A DNA stretch of 64,000 nt from Clostridiales bacterium. Its GTDB lineage: Bacteria > Bacillota > Clostridia > Saccharofermentanales > Saccharofermentanaceae. The stretch covers positions 62,001-126,000 of the forward strand of contig JAFRRJ010000053.1 of NCBI GenBank assembly GCA_017428155.1. The letters are read 5' to 3'. How positions within the stretch are numbered: position 1 is the first letter of the stretch; every line of letters starts with the position of its first letter. The translations under genes and the position numbers were made by a program. The notes beneath the pieces were generated by a model, which saw only the letters and a list, made by a program, of their open reading frames with translations, had not been told where the DNA came from and ran no database searches. Below are positions 17,341-26,268 of this stretch, piece by piece.

Positions 17341-20300
17341 TCAGACGCCGCGCAGTCTCTTTCTGGACATCTTATCAGCATACATCTTGGAATCAGCTTC
17401 CATTATCATGTCGTCGATATCGATAGAACTGTCGATAACACGTTCTGAAATACCTATGCTCGCACCGACTTCAAAGGCTTTGTCAGTCATAGCAGGATCC
17501 TGATCGGCATACTGCTCGATCTCGCTGCGGATATCCCTGACCTCATCTTCATGCCTTCTGTCGCTTATAACGGCAAGTGCAAATTCATCACCACCGTAAC
17601 GTGCAGCAACACCATGATCCCTGACATATTTCTGAATGGCTCTCGCGAGAGTCTGGATAGCGATATCACCGTTGTCGTGACCGTATGTATCGTTGATAGT
17701 CTTAAGCCTGTCCATATCGACAGAGAACAGTGAAAGGATCCTTCCGAAATTTGCAGGAGTATTGATAAGCTTCTTTATGACCGTAAAGAAACCTCTTCTG
17801 TTATAAAGTCCCGTAAGGAAGTCAAGTTCTGAAAGCATCTCGCTCTTCTTGTTCTTGGTTATCAGTTTGCGGTTATTGCTTACAGCATTAACCGCAGCAT
17901 TAACAAAGTGGCTGAACTCCTCGAATCTCTGCTCGGATCTTAACGTAATATTGCTGTAGCCGTTTACTACGTATCCGAATGCCTCCTTGCCGGATCTTAT
18001 CTGTCTGAACAAAAGCACATTGATGTCACTGTCAGGCGAAAGGATAAGATCGTAATCAGGAATAGGATACTTCATCCTGTAGAATTTCTGTGCATATGTA
18101 TATTTGTTTGCCCTGCCGTGGAATACGCTGTGACAGCATTCATCCTTCTCTTCCACGCATACAAAATAATATTCGCTTCTCCACATCCATATTGAATTCT
18201 GCAGGTTTTCAGCCGCATCATCAAGGTTATCGGAAGATGTCATATGCGATACAAAGCGGCCCATCTCAAGCATGTGCCTGAATGATTCCTGGCTTTCCTC
18301 CGCCAGCTCATCAACGATCTCGGACCACTGGAACTCGGAACTCTTCTTGCAGCCGCACGACTGCATAAACATTGATCTGTAAGGAATATGGAATGAGCTT
18401 TGCTTAGGTCTGTCACCTTTGTTCCAGTTGTTTATCGTCCGCAGGATCTTCTCGGATATCTGCTTGTAATCAAGTTCGCAGGTCGTCAATACCGGATCGT
18501 TGAACTGACCTTGCCAGATGCCGTCAAAGCCCGTGACAATCACGTCTTCGGGAACACTGATGTTCCACTTGCCAAGCGCATCGCAGACAGCCATAGCCAT
18601 AGAGTCATTCGCGCAGATCACAGCATCCGGAAGTTCGTATCCGCTCTCTAACAGATTGTCCATTATCGTATATGCAGGAGCCTGCCAGAAGTCACCATAA
18701 TAGATATTAGCCGAACCGGGATCTATTCCTCTTGATTCGAGCACTTCCTTAAATACGCGTATCCTCTCCTCGGAGAAAGCGTTATCTCTGAATCCCGCCA
18801 TCATGTCAAGTCTTCTCGCACCGTGAACATCGATCACATGCTCAACGATTGCTCTGAAAGCGCTCGCATATTCAAAGTCTGCATTTATGCATCCCTTGAT
18901 CGGATACTGGAAAGTAATGACCGGAATACCTTTCTCATGACCTATCGCTGCAAGTCTTTCGATTACTTCTCTTGTCTTTATCATCTCACCGAAAATAACG
19001 ACCGCGGCAAGATCCATATTCAGAAGGATATCGGTAAACTTAAGCTCGAGATCTGTCTGCAGCGGATCGGGACTATCGACATTGAAAGTAAAACTTGCGA
19101 CAACATAATCCTTATTGAGTTCCTCAGTCTGAAGAGACCTTAAGAAAAGACTGTAGTTATCAGCGTCGTCCCATACGCCGCATACCGCGATAAGCTTGCG
19201 GAGATTATCTTTTCCGATCCGTTTCTTAAGTGAGATATTGCGGATATGTATAGAAGCCTTGGAGATCGCCGTAATCGCAAAAACGATCGATGCATTGTCG
19301 CAGTCTTCATCTACTTCGAAAAGCATCCTGTGCTTCTGCCAGTGCCTGTCGAGACTGACAGTGTAAGGCTCAACCAGCTGCTCTTTATAATCTTCACCGC
19401 CCGCTTCGAAAAGACATCTGATCGAACGGTCTTCATCAGCCCTTCCGTCAAACGAGAACTCGTAGACCTCACCTTTCCTGAACGGGAACCCGCTCTGCAA
19501 AAGCCTTGTCTCTCCCGCGCTTCCGGCAACAAAAGAAGGAGTGATGATAAGTTCATCCTCCATAAAGCTGACATTGGCATTAAGATCACCTTCAGCAACA
19601 TAGAAGGCGTTATTAACGCCGTTCTGTATACGGTTGCCGCTGTCTTTATCTTCTGTGTTGAGAGTTAATACTCTTGCAGGTCTTACAACATGTCTGTCAT
19701 ATACCGGCTTTTGGTAAAGCCTTATATAATCGACGAGCAATTCGGCATCATTGTCTTTAAGATCAGTCGTAACTTCAGAAGACTTGCCCATTCTGTCAGA
19801 GCCTACAGACACACCGATTACAAAATGGAAAGGTTTGTTAAATGGTGCAGGATAAGGCTCTTCAGTCTCTCCGGTCCTTGCAAACCAGAATGATGTCCTG
19901 TAATAGATCTTGCCGTCACAGGAGAAGACGATCTCATCCTGATCCCACTCACAGGAGAAGACGTGAAATTCAGAGGAAAAATCAGTGTTCAGTCTGTGAT
20001 AGCTTCCCGAACGCTCTGTATACGGGTAGCCGAATACTATACCGGATGACACCTCATCGGTGCGGTCACCGGAGATATTGACCATATCGATCTGACCGTG
20101 AAGCGGGAACTCCTTGTAATCGCCGGCATCAAAATCATAGCCGTCAGTCGGCATGAGCCTGATGTAACTTAATATGCCTTTAGCTTTTGGAACTTTTATT
20201 CTTACGGATATCTTGCCGTAAGTGATATCTTTTTTGCCGAGAGAAGTAAGTCTGCCGGATAAATATCTCATCTCTCCGGAACTGCTGGTCGTGATCTTGG

Positions 20301-20487
20301 GTCTTATACAAAGACAACTCTCCCTGACCTCAATGCACTTGTCTCCGCAATACTCCTGACGTTCGCCGTTAACCCAGCCGGGCGCACGTGTCTCTGCACT
20401 CCAGACAGCTTCATTTATAGTATTGCTGTTAAAATCTTCGGACCAGACTATATGATATCCGTCCGGAAGAGAGACTCTCTTGCTCAT
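17341..20487 (-). CDS. GH16-like/CBM-like/LacI-sensor/GGDEF protein
   Basis: The 1048-residue multidomain protein has no signal peptide or membrane segment. Order: GH16 (laminarinase-type) jelly roll, residues about 8-260 (KISVRIKVPKAKGI, FHVFSCEWDQDEIVFSCDG, VDYIRLYQKP); a CBM4/9-like beta domain, about 268-422; a LacI/PBP1 ligand-binding domain, about 430-705 (ICANDSMAMAV, VTGFDG); an SCGC motif at 710-713; a spacer; and a GGDEF domain, about 870-1048, with GGDEF at 965-969. The GH16 catalytic ExDxxE reads Q132-I-D-M-V-N137, so both catalytic Glu are lost and the domain should bind but not cut glycan. The I-site reads RDHG, not RxxD, so feedback control is doubtful. It lies 30 nt after the DUF47 gene. 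Confidence 0.87.
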   Translation of the reverse strand: MSKRVSLPDGYHIVWSEDFNSNTINEAVWSAETRAPGWVNGERQEYCGDKCIEVRESCLCIRPKITTSSSGEMRYLSGRLTSLGKKDITYGKISVRIKVPKAKGILSYIRLMPTDGYDFDAGDYKEFPLHGQIDMVNISGDRTDEVSSGIVFGYPYTERSGSYHRLNTDFSSEFHVFSCEWDQDEIVFSCDGKIYYRTSFWFARTGETEEPYPAPFNKPFHFVIGVSVGSDRMGKSSEVTTDLKDNDAELLVDYIRLYQKPVYDRHVVRPARVLTLNTEDKDSGNRIQNGVNNAFYVAEGDLNANVSFMEDELIITPSFVAGSAGETRLLQSGFPFRKGEVYEFSFDGRADEDRSIRCLFEAGGEDYKEQLVEPYTVSLDRHWQKHRMLFEVDEDCDNASIVFAITAISKASIHIRNISLKKRIGKDNLRKLIAVCGVWDDADNYSLFLRSLQTEELNKDYVVASFTFNVDSPDPLQTDLELKFTDILLNMDLAAVVIFGEMIKTREVIERLAAIGHEKGIPVITFQYPIKGCINADFEYASAFRAIVEHVIDVHGARRLDMMAGFRDNAFSEERIRVFKEVLESRGIDPGSANIYYGDFWQAPAYTIMDNLLESGYELPDAVICANDSMAMAVCDALGKWNISVPEDVIVTGFDGIWQGQFNDPVLTTCELDYKQISEKILRTINNWNKGDRPKQSSFHIPYRSMFMQSCGCKKSSEFQWSEIVDELAEESQESFRHMLEMGRFVSHMTSSDNLDDAAENLQNSIWMWRSEYYFVCVEEKDECCHSVFHGRANKYTYAQKFYRMKYPIPDYDLILSPDSDINVLLFRQIRSGKEAFGYVVNGYSNITLRSEQRFEEFSHFVNAAVNAVSNNRKLITKNKKSEMLSELDFLTGLYNRRGFFTVIKKLINTPANFGRILSLFSVDMDRLKTINDTYGHDNGDIAIQTLARAIQKYVRDHGVAARYGGDEFALAVISDRRHEDEVRDIRSEIEQYADQDPAMTDKAFEVGASIGISERVIDSSIDIDDMIMEADSKMYADKMSRKRLRGV

Positions 20488-20517
20488 TGAATCAAATCCC
20501 GGAAAAATTAAAAGGGC

Positions 20518-21171
20518 TTACGTATCTACAGACCAGATATCCTCACTGTTGCTTCTGGCCATAACATACTTGTAGCAGTCATCGGCACTGACTTCAAATG
20601 CTTTGAAGATGTCCTTCACAGCATCATAGATAGCTTTGCATCTGATGATGTCGACTGTGTCATGAGCCTGTGAGAAAAGGCCGAAGATCAGCATGTCATA
20701 CATCTTGTAAAAATCGACTTTGAAAGCATCAAATTCATTGATAGCTCTTAAGAACAATTCCTTGTTCTCAGGCTCATATGTACGAAGGATATTAAGCAGA
20801 TGCATCTCCTTCTTAACGCAGCCTGCAATGGCATTAACGCTCGCCTTCATACCGGGGCTGACGGTCCTTGTGTTGTAACGGACGATAGTCATCGAGAGTT
20901 CATCGATCATATCAACACATTCCTCGATATGTCTTGCCATCTGGAATATGTTGATCCTCTTCTCGGGATCCGGCTCAACTGCATGAAGCCTGTCTGCAAA
21001 TGCATGGAAAATATGATCACCGTCATCTTCAAGTTTGTTGATACGTCTTGAGATGGCTACCCTGTCTTCTATCTTCTCGAGCATGCCGAGAAGTTCGACA
21101 CATTCTTCATTAAGTATCTCAGAAAGCTGCTGAGCGTGATCAAATAAATATTCGCGATCCTCGTTTGTCAT
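20518..21171 (-). CDS. DUF47 (PhoU-like) family protein
   Basis: The 217-residue all-helical protein of the DUF47/PhoU-like group is usually linked to phosphate transporters of the Pit type. Typical pattern: RINKLEDDGDHIFHAFADRL, then RHIEECVDMIDELSMTIVRY. No pit transporter gene lies nearby; instead it leads the GH16-like GGDEF gene by 30 nt in an apparent two-gene operon. SD GGAGG 9 nt before the ATG; promoter at 21215-21244. A role in phosphate control is inferred from the family only. Confidence 0.85.
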   Translation of the reverse strand: MTNEDREYLFDHAQQLSEILNEECVELLGMLEKIEDRVAISRRINKLEDDGDHIFHAFADRLHAVEPDPEKRINIFQMARHIEECVDMIDELSMTIVRYNTRTVSPGMKASVNAIAGCVKKEMHLLNILRTYEPENKELFLRAINEFDAFKVDFYKMYDMLIFGLFSQAHDTVDIIRCKAIYDAVKDIFKAFEVSADDCYKYVMARSNSEDIWSVDT

Positions 21172-21214
21172 TTGGTTTTTCCTCCAAACATCTCGATAAC
21201 TCCATACCGAGTTA

Positions 21215-21244
21215 ATTATATAGTAACAAAGATATTTTATTCAA
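21215..21244 (-). promoter_or_regulatory. Probable DUF47-GGDEF operon promoter
   Basis: On the minus strand: -35 TTGAAT (21239-21244), 18 nt, -10 TATAAT (21215-21220), about 40 nt before the DUF47 start. Confidence 0.6.
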
Positions 21245-21281
21245 GACGAAGGTGCTTTATTTTCGAGCATTTCAGGAACAT

Positions 21282-21316
21282 AAAAAAGGATGTCTCTTCA
21301 TCTGAGACATCCTTTT
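21282..21316 (-). terminator. Terminator after sepF
   Basis: On the minus strand AAAAGGATGTCTC pairs with GAGACATCCTTTT around a 7-nt loop and runs into a T tract (TTTTTT). It ends the sepF transcript before the DUF47 gene. Confidence 0.9.
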
Positions 21317-21342
21317 GGAAGTTTGATTTTAGTTGTTACTTA

Positions 21343-21822
21343 TCAGAGAGCTGAAACCTTTGTGCCCATCTGCTCTGCATCCTGATTCTCAACAACGAGG
21401 TTAACAGACTTAGGTGTGCAAACGAATGTTGTCTTAACAGGTGTAGGTTCAACTCTTCCGCCTAATGCATAAACACCGCCGGAGATGTAGTCAACTACAC
21501 GCTGATTCTTATCAGTATTTGTGAGGTTGCAGATAACGATGTGGCCTTCACGGATGTGATCGCAAACGATCTGGCTTGTTCTGATATCATAAGGCGTAAG
21601 CATAATGACTGTAGCATTCTGCTGCATAACAGGTGTTGTCATCGCGGGCTCCTGAACGAAGGTACGAGGCTCTTCAACGAAAGCCTCCTCAGCTATAGGC
21701 TCTTGCTCGTATGCATCTTCTTCAATGTAGCCCTCTTCCTCACCGTAATAGTTTTCTTCCATATCATCTTCTACAGGTGTGAACATGCTTCCGAAGAAAT
21801 TCTTAACGTTAAAAGTGCCCAT
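21343..21822 (-). CDS. sepF: Cell division protein SepF
   Basis: Membrane-associated FtsZ-bundling protein of the divisome. The N-terminal amphipathic segment (MGTFNVKNFFGSMF) would bind the membrane, followed by a very acidic linker (about residues 15-55) and the SepF core (residues about 75-150: VIMLTPYDIRTSQIVCDHI, then ICNLTNTDKNQRVVDYISGGVY). I chose the ATG at 21822 because AAGGAGG lies 8 nt upstream. The gene has its own promoter (21893-21921) but keeps the conserved yggS-sepF order. Confidence 0.93.
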   Translation of the reverse strand: MGTFNVKNFFGSMFTPVEDDMEENYYGEEEGYIEEDAYEQEPIAEEAFVEEPRTFVQEPAMTTPVMQQNATVIMLTPYDIRTSQIVCDHIREGHIVICNLTNTDKNQRVVDYISGGVYALGGRVEPTPVKTTFVCTPKSVNLVVENQDAEQMGTKVSAL

Positions 21823-21892
21823 TTGTATTTCCTCCTTAAAAATTCGCCCGACCAAGGACATTCATATAAGATACTTCGGATATTAACGAACT

Positions 21893-21921
21893 TTGATATT
21901 CGCCTCAATAGTTTTGGTCAA
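21893..21921 (-). promoter_or_regulatory. Probable sepF promoter
   Basis: On the minus strand: -35 TTGACC (21916-21921), 17 nt, -10 TATCAA (21893-21898), about 70 nt before the sepF start. Confidence 0.5.
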
Positions 21922-21999
21922 TATGACACAAGAAGGTAACTTAACAAGGGGTTTTATTACAAAATGTAACAAAAATCACTAATTTTTGATTGAACAATG

Positions 22000-22737
22000 T
22001 TACACAGGCTTATAAAGAGCCCTGTTCCCGAATATTGCAGTGCCGATCCTGATGTGGGTGGAACCCTCATAAACAGCGCTTTTGTAGTCCTGGCTCATGC
22101 CCATGGACAGTACATTCCAGCTGTCTAAGCCCGTATAGCTTTTAAGGTCTTCATATATTACTCTTGTCTTCGCGAAAACCTCTCTTGCCTGACCTTCGTA
22201 TTCCTCGATCGGAGCCATTGTCATAAGGCCGCAAAGCTCTATTGAAGGAAGCGCCATGATCTTATCAATAGCGGGCTTTAACTCATGCGGAGCAAAACCG
22301 TGCTTGCTCTCTTCACCGGATACATTAGCCTGCAATAATAACCTTGAAGTAACATTGTTACTTTCCGACCTTTTTGATATCTCTTCAGCCAGTTCAACGG
22401 TGTTTACGGAGTGAATAAGAGCCGTCTTACCGATAATATATTTAACCTTGTTCTTCTGCAGAGTACCTATGAGATGCCAGTTCACATCAAGACCTAAAGA
22501 TGAGAATCTCTCCACCTTCGGAACGAGTTCCTGAACGCGGTTCTCGCCGAGATCTGTAAGACCGGATACAGCAGCTGCCTCGGCATATTCGACCGGGAAG
22601 ACTTTTGTTACACCTATGAGAGTAACACTTCCCTTCTCCCTGCCCGAGACTTTAACTGCATCATCAATTGATTCTCTTACGGCAGCAATATTATCCGAGA
22701 TCATCTTTTTAAGATCTTCACTGTAATCGTATTCCAT
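22000..22737 (-). CDS. YggS/PLPBP-family pyridoxal phosphate-binding protein
   Basis: Cytoplasmic PLP-homeostasis protein of the alanine-racemase-like TIM-barrel family (YggS, YlmE). PLP lysine Lys45 in IGVTKVFP; also DLGENRVQEL, WHLIGTLQKNKVKYI, IHSVNT and MGMSQDYKSAVYEGSTHIRIGTAIFG. The 245 residues are the usual length. It lies between the HlyD-like gene (2 nt away) and sepF, the conserved Gram-positive ylmE-sepF neighbourhood. Confidence 0.93.
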   Translation of the reverse strand: MEYDYSEDLKKMISDNIAAVRESIDDAVKVSGREKGSVTLIGVTKVFPVEYAEAAAVSGLTDLGENRVQELVPKVERFSSLGLDVNWHLIGTLQKNKVKYIIGKTALIHSVNTVELAEEISKRSESNNVTSRLLLQANVSGEESKHGFAPHELKPAIDKIMALPSIELCGLMTMAPIEEYEGQAREVFAKTRVIYEDLKSYTGLDSWNVLSMGMSQDYKSAVYEGSTHIRIGTAIFGNRALYKPV

Positions 22738-22739
22738 AA

Positions 22740-24902
22740 TTAATCGACCTTATCTCCCGGCTTAACAGTCTTGGGGTTGGTAATGATAACTGTATCAAGA
22801 TTGGGAACGGAAGACTTGCCGACCTGATCGATGATCGCAAATTCCCTGTCGTTATCAAGTACGATTACCCTGACCTCTTCGACGAAGCCCTGGTTGTTCA
22901 TATAGACGGATGCAATACCCGAGTAATCGGATACCATGATCTTGTCACATGTCATTCCGAGACCGGTCGATGTATCAACAAATGAAGCCGAATACCCGGC
23001 CGTATAGAGCCTGTCGATCTTCTTAAGGTTGGAAAAATCGTTAGGTGTCTGGAAAGCTACGATCGTTCCGCCGTCAGGCATAACTTCCGTATAGATGACA
23101 GAGCACCCTCCGACAGACGTATTCTGCTGTTCAACAGGATTGCCGGCCTCATCTGTCTTCGCATTCGGAATGACAGTTACGTTGAATACAGAATCGATAT
23201 TGAATGTACCTTCATTAACCATTGTTCCGGGTGCCAGGTAAACACAGAATGCCGGATTGCCCTTAGGCGCATACTCGGTGTTGACAAGGCTCGGCACAGA
23301 AACTCTCATGCCGTCTGTCTCAGTGATGACGATCTCGATATCAACCGTTCTTAAGTCCAGAAGATCTTCAACATATCTTGCCGTCTCAAATGTGATCAGC
23401 ATTCCCGACTGGTCACTCTCACAGCGTACAACTTTACAGTTGTCGATGGAGATACCTTCAGTACGGACGTTGATGTCATGGAGCGTTCCGACAGCGAAGT
23501 CAGATGCAGCTGCATCGTTGAATGACAGATATACCGTAAGATACTGGCTCTCGTTCTGGGCAATCCTTACAGCGGGAGCATCAGCTTTAACACTTAAGTC
23601 GGCTGCAATGGCACCGACGGAATTATTGATATAAGACTTGATCTCGGATGCCGGCATAGTAAGGAACATGCTGTAATCGAGCATATCCTCTTTGCCGTCA
23701 AGTCTGAACGAGACGATACCCGGTCTGTGCGCGGATACGACAGAAGCATATTTCTCGACCTGTGCCTCGTAAACCTTCTCGTCACTTCTTAATACGACGA
23801 TCCTCTCGTCATCGAAATCGATCTTGCTCATCTCGTCTTCTCTCTCGTCAAGGATAACATTTACGGATGAACTGTACGAAGGCATATTTGTGAGATTTCC
23901 GCCCATGGCATCGAAGCGTACCGAATCAAGGATTGCGGAAAGGTTCTTGTTATAGTTCCTGTAGATGACATCTGCTTCGGCAACACCGCCTGCGAGGATA
24001 AGTTCCTGCTGGACATCGGATATCTGAGACTGGACATTTCTTAAGTCAGTAACGACAGACTTCATCTCTTCGGGAACGACGATCGCAAGTTCTTGTCCCT
24101 TTGCAACTCTGGAGCCCTCCGTGATCTGTGTTACGAGTTCACCTTCGGTAACACTGCTGATCGTATCCTCATCTCTTACGATGAGCGCTCTTGCTCCGAT
24201 CGTATGCTCAACAGCACCCGTCGTAACAAATGAGAAATTCGGCTTCTCGGCGATGTAGTCATATAAATGGTGCACTACGAATACGAGCACGAAAAGCGCC
24301 GACGCTACTGCGACCGCACCTAAAACTCCGTTCCTGATGGCACGGCTCTCGGCACTCTTCTGTGAAGGATTCTTGCGCTTATATTCGTTCTTCTCGATCT
24401 TGGCCTGTTCTTTCAGCCTGGCCTCTTCCTTGCGTCTTTCCTGAGCTTCGATCTTAGCCTGTTCTTTTGCTCTTGCCCTCTCCATGGAAGACACCTTTCT
24501 TCTTTTTGCCGCGGGCTTGGCTGCAACTTTGGAAGCAACCTTTTTATTCTCAGTGGGCTTTCCGTTGATATCGACCTGAGGAATGATGCTCTTGCCGGCC
24601 TTTACACCGTCACCGGCATCAGTCTGAGGGTTGACAGCATTGCCTTTTGCAAGCGGGCGCTTAACTTTAACAGGTGCTGCAGAAGGTGTCTTTACAGGCT
24701 GCGTCTTGCCGGCAATACGCTTTTGAACAGGCTTTCCCATACCCTGATTCTTTACAGCGGGCTTAGAAGAACCCTGAACAGGTCTTTTCCCCGACGGATT
24801 AGAGACAGGTCTCTTGCCGGCATTAACAGGCTTTCCTGCTGCTTTTCTCGTATCAGCAGGCTTGTTATCCGGATTGTTGTACCACTGTTTTCCGTCAGCC
24901 AT
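22740..24902 (-). CDS. HlyD-like membrane-anchored protein
   Basis: 720 residues. Residues 1-190 are a basic Lys/Pro/Ala-rich cytoplasmic tail with a charged helix (about 140-180). One membrane segment spans about 190-211 (LGAVAVASALFVLVFVV). The outside part begins with a beta-barrel-like stretch (VVTTGAVEH..., then GELVTQITEGSRVAKGQELAIV), the lipoyl/HlyD pattern, followed by a long helical and beta region. Such HlyD-like genes commonly sit next to yggS-sepF in Clostridia, so a cell-envelope or division role is possible. The start overlaps the previous stop by 1 nt (TAATG). The function is not known. Confidence 0.8.
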   Translation of the reverse strand: MADGKQWYNNPDNKPADTRKAAGKPVNAGKRPVSNPSGKRPVQGSSKPAVKNQGMGKPVQKRIAGKTQPVKTPSAAPVKVKRPLAKGNAVNPQTDAGDGVKAGKSIIPQVDINGKPTENKKVASKVAAKPAAKRRKVSSMERARAKEQAKIEAQERRKEEARLKEQAKIEKNEYKRKNPSQKSAESRAIRNGVLGAVAVASALFVLVFVVHHLYDYIAEKPNFSFVTTGAVEHTIGARALIVRDEDTISSVTEGELVTQITEGSRVAKGQELAIVVPEEMKSVVTDLRNVQSQISDVQQELILAGGVAEADVIYRNYNKNLSAILDSVRFDAMGGNLTNMPSYSSSVNVILDEREDEMSKIDFDDERIVVLRSDEKVYEAQVEKYASVVSAHRPGIVSFRLDGKEDMLDYSMFLTMPASEIKSYINNSVGAIAADLSVKADAPAVRIAQNESQYLTVYLSFNDAAASDFAVGTLHDINVRTEGISIDNCKVVRCESDQSGMLITFETARYVEDLLDLRTVDIEIVITETDGMRVSVPSLVNTEYAPKGNPAFCVYLAPGTMVNEGTFNIDSVFNVTVIPNAKTDEAGNPVEQQNTSVGGCSVIYTEVMPDGGTIVAFQTPNDFSNLKKIDRLYTAGYSASFVDTSTGLGMTCDKIMVSDYSGIASVYMNNQGFVEEVRVIVLDNDREFAIIDQVGKSSVPNLDTVIITNPKTVKPGDKVD

Positions 24903-26182
24903 TATTCTTTACCCCCGACTGCGAGCATGCAGGCGAGCTTAGCCTGCTCTTTGGCAAGGCTGCCCTGCATATATGCAATATAAGGCGGCTTCATAGGTCC
25001 GTCACATGAAAGCTCTGTCGTGGCACCCTGAACAAAGGCACCTGCAGCCATGATGACCTGATCGTCATAGCCCGGCATGTCCCACGGAACCGGAGTAACA
25101 AATGAATCAACAGGTGAACAGGACTGGATAGCACAGCAGAATTGCTCCATCATCTTCGGGTCACCGAATTCTATGGTCTGAACTATATCACCTCTTGCTT
25201 CAGCCGACTCAGGACTTGTCTTATAACCCTCGCTGCCTAATATCTCAGCAGCGAAAACAGCACCTTTGAGGCATTCTCCTACACAAGCAGGCGCTGTAAA
25301 AAGACCTCTTGCGATCATGGAATTGGCACCCATAGTAGGACCGACTTCGCTTCCGAGTCCGGGTGTTGTAAGGTGTCTTGCGGCATTCTCGACAAGGTCT
25401 TCTCTTCCGGCGATATATCCGCCTGTTCTTGCGATTCCGCCGCCCGGATTCTTGATAAGCGATCCGGCTATTACATCTGCACCGACCTCTGTCGGCTCCT
25501 TCTTCTCGGTAAATTCGCCGTAGCAGTTATCAACCGCTACAATAATGTCTTCCCGCACAGAATGAGCAAGTGATGCGATCTTCTCGATATCTTCACAAAG
25601 GAGAGCTCTTCTGCCTGTATAGCCTCTGGACTTCTGGATAAATACCATCTTCGTCTCAGGCTTGATAGCTGCCCTGATGGCCTCAAGGTCGGGAGTGCCG
25701 TCATCTTTAAGATCAACTTCCTCGTACCTGATGCCGTAAGACATAAGTGACATGTCATTATCGCCGGACGAGAGGCCAATCGTGGCCATAAGAGTATCGT
25801 AAGGTCTTCCGGTTACCGAGAGCATAATGTCGCCCGGTCTTAATGCACCGTAGAGCATAGCGGAGATAGCCTGTGAGCCTGTGCTGATCTGCCATCTCAC
25901 ATATGCCTTCTGAGCGCCGAAGACCTTCGCGAAGATATTCTCTATCTTCTCTCTTCCCACATCGTCATAACCGTAGCCTGATGTGGAACCCATATGGGTA
26001 TCTGAGAACTTCTCACTTCTGAACGCATCAAGGACCTTAAGTTCGTTATAAGTGACTATGTCATCAATACGGGCATAAACATCCTTCAAAGCCTCTTCAG
26101 CCTTACAGGCAGCTTCGATGGCCTTATCTGTTACGCCGTATTTTCTGTAGTTATTGATACTTTCTCTCACTAAGTCGTCCAT
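24902..26182 (-). CDS. Methionine gamma-lyase-family PLP enzyme
   Basis: Fold-type I PLP enzyme of the 'methionine gamma-lyase/aluminium resistance protein' family (PF06838-like). The Schiff-base lysine is probably Lys244 in AGSLIKNPGGGIA; HMGSTSGYGYDD (63-74), SGSQAISAML-type phosphate loop (about 100-110) and VDNCYGEF (218-224) fit the family. 426 residues. The actual reaction of this family is poorly established. The ATG at 26182 has no SD and follows a TATAAT by only 8 nt, suggesting a leaderless mRNA. Confidence 0.88.
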   Translation of the reverse strand: MDDLVRESINNYRKYGVTDKAIEAACKAEEALKDVYARIDDIVTYNELKVLDAFRSEKFSDTHMGSTSGYGYDDVGREKIENIFAKVFGAQKAYVRWQISTGSQAISAMLYGALRPGDIMLSVTGRPYDTLMATIGLSSGDNDMSLMSYGIRYEEVDLKDDGTPDLEAIRAAIKPETKMVFIQKSRGYTGRRALLCEDIEKIASLAHSVREDIIVAVDNCYGEFTEKKEPTEVGADVIAGSLIKNPGGGIARTGGYIAGREDLVENAARHLTTPGLGSEVGPTMGANSMIARGLFTAPACVGECLKGAVFAAEILGSEGYKTSPESAEARGDIVQTIEFGDPKMMEQFCCAIQSCSPVDSFVTPVPWDMPGYDDQVIMAAGAFVQGATTELSCDGPMKPPYIAYMQGSLAKEQAKLACMLAVGGKE

Positions 26183-26190
26183 AACTTGTA

Positions 26191-26218
26191 ATTATATCAA
26201 AGTAATGCGATTCAACAA
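26191..26218 (-). promoter_or_regulatory. Promoter abutting the PLP-enzyme start codon
   Basis: On the minus strand: -35 TTGTTG (26213-26218), 16 nt, -10 TATAAT (26191-26196). Only 8 nt separate the -10 from the ATG at 26182. Confidence 0.6.
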
Positions 26219-26268
26219 AACAAATTACTTGTAATATAGGACGGCAATTCTATGGCAAAAAGCCTGAT

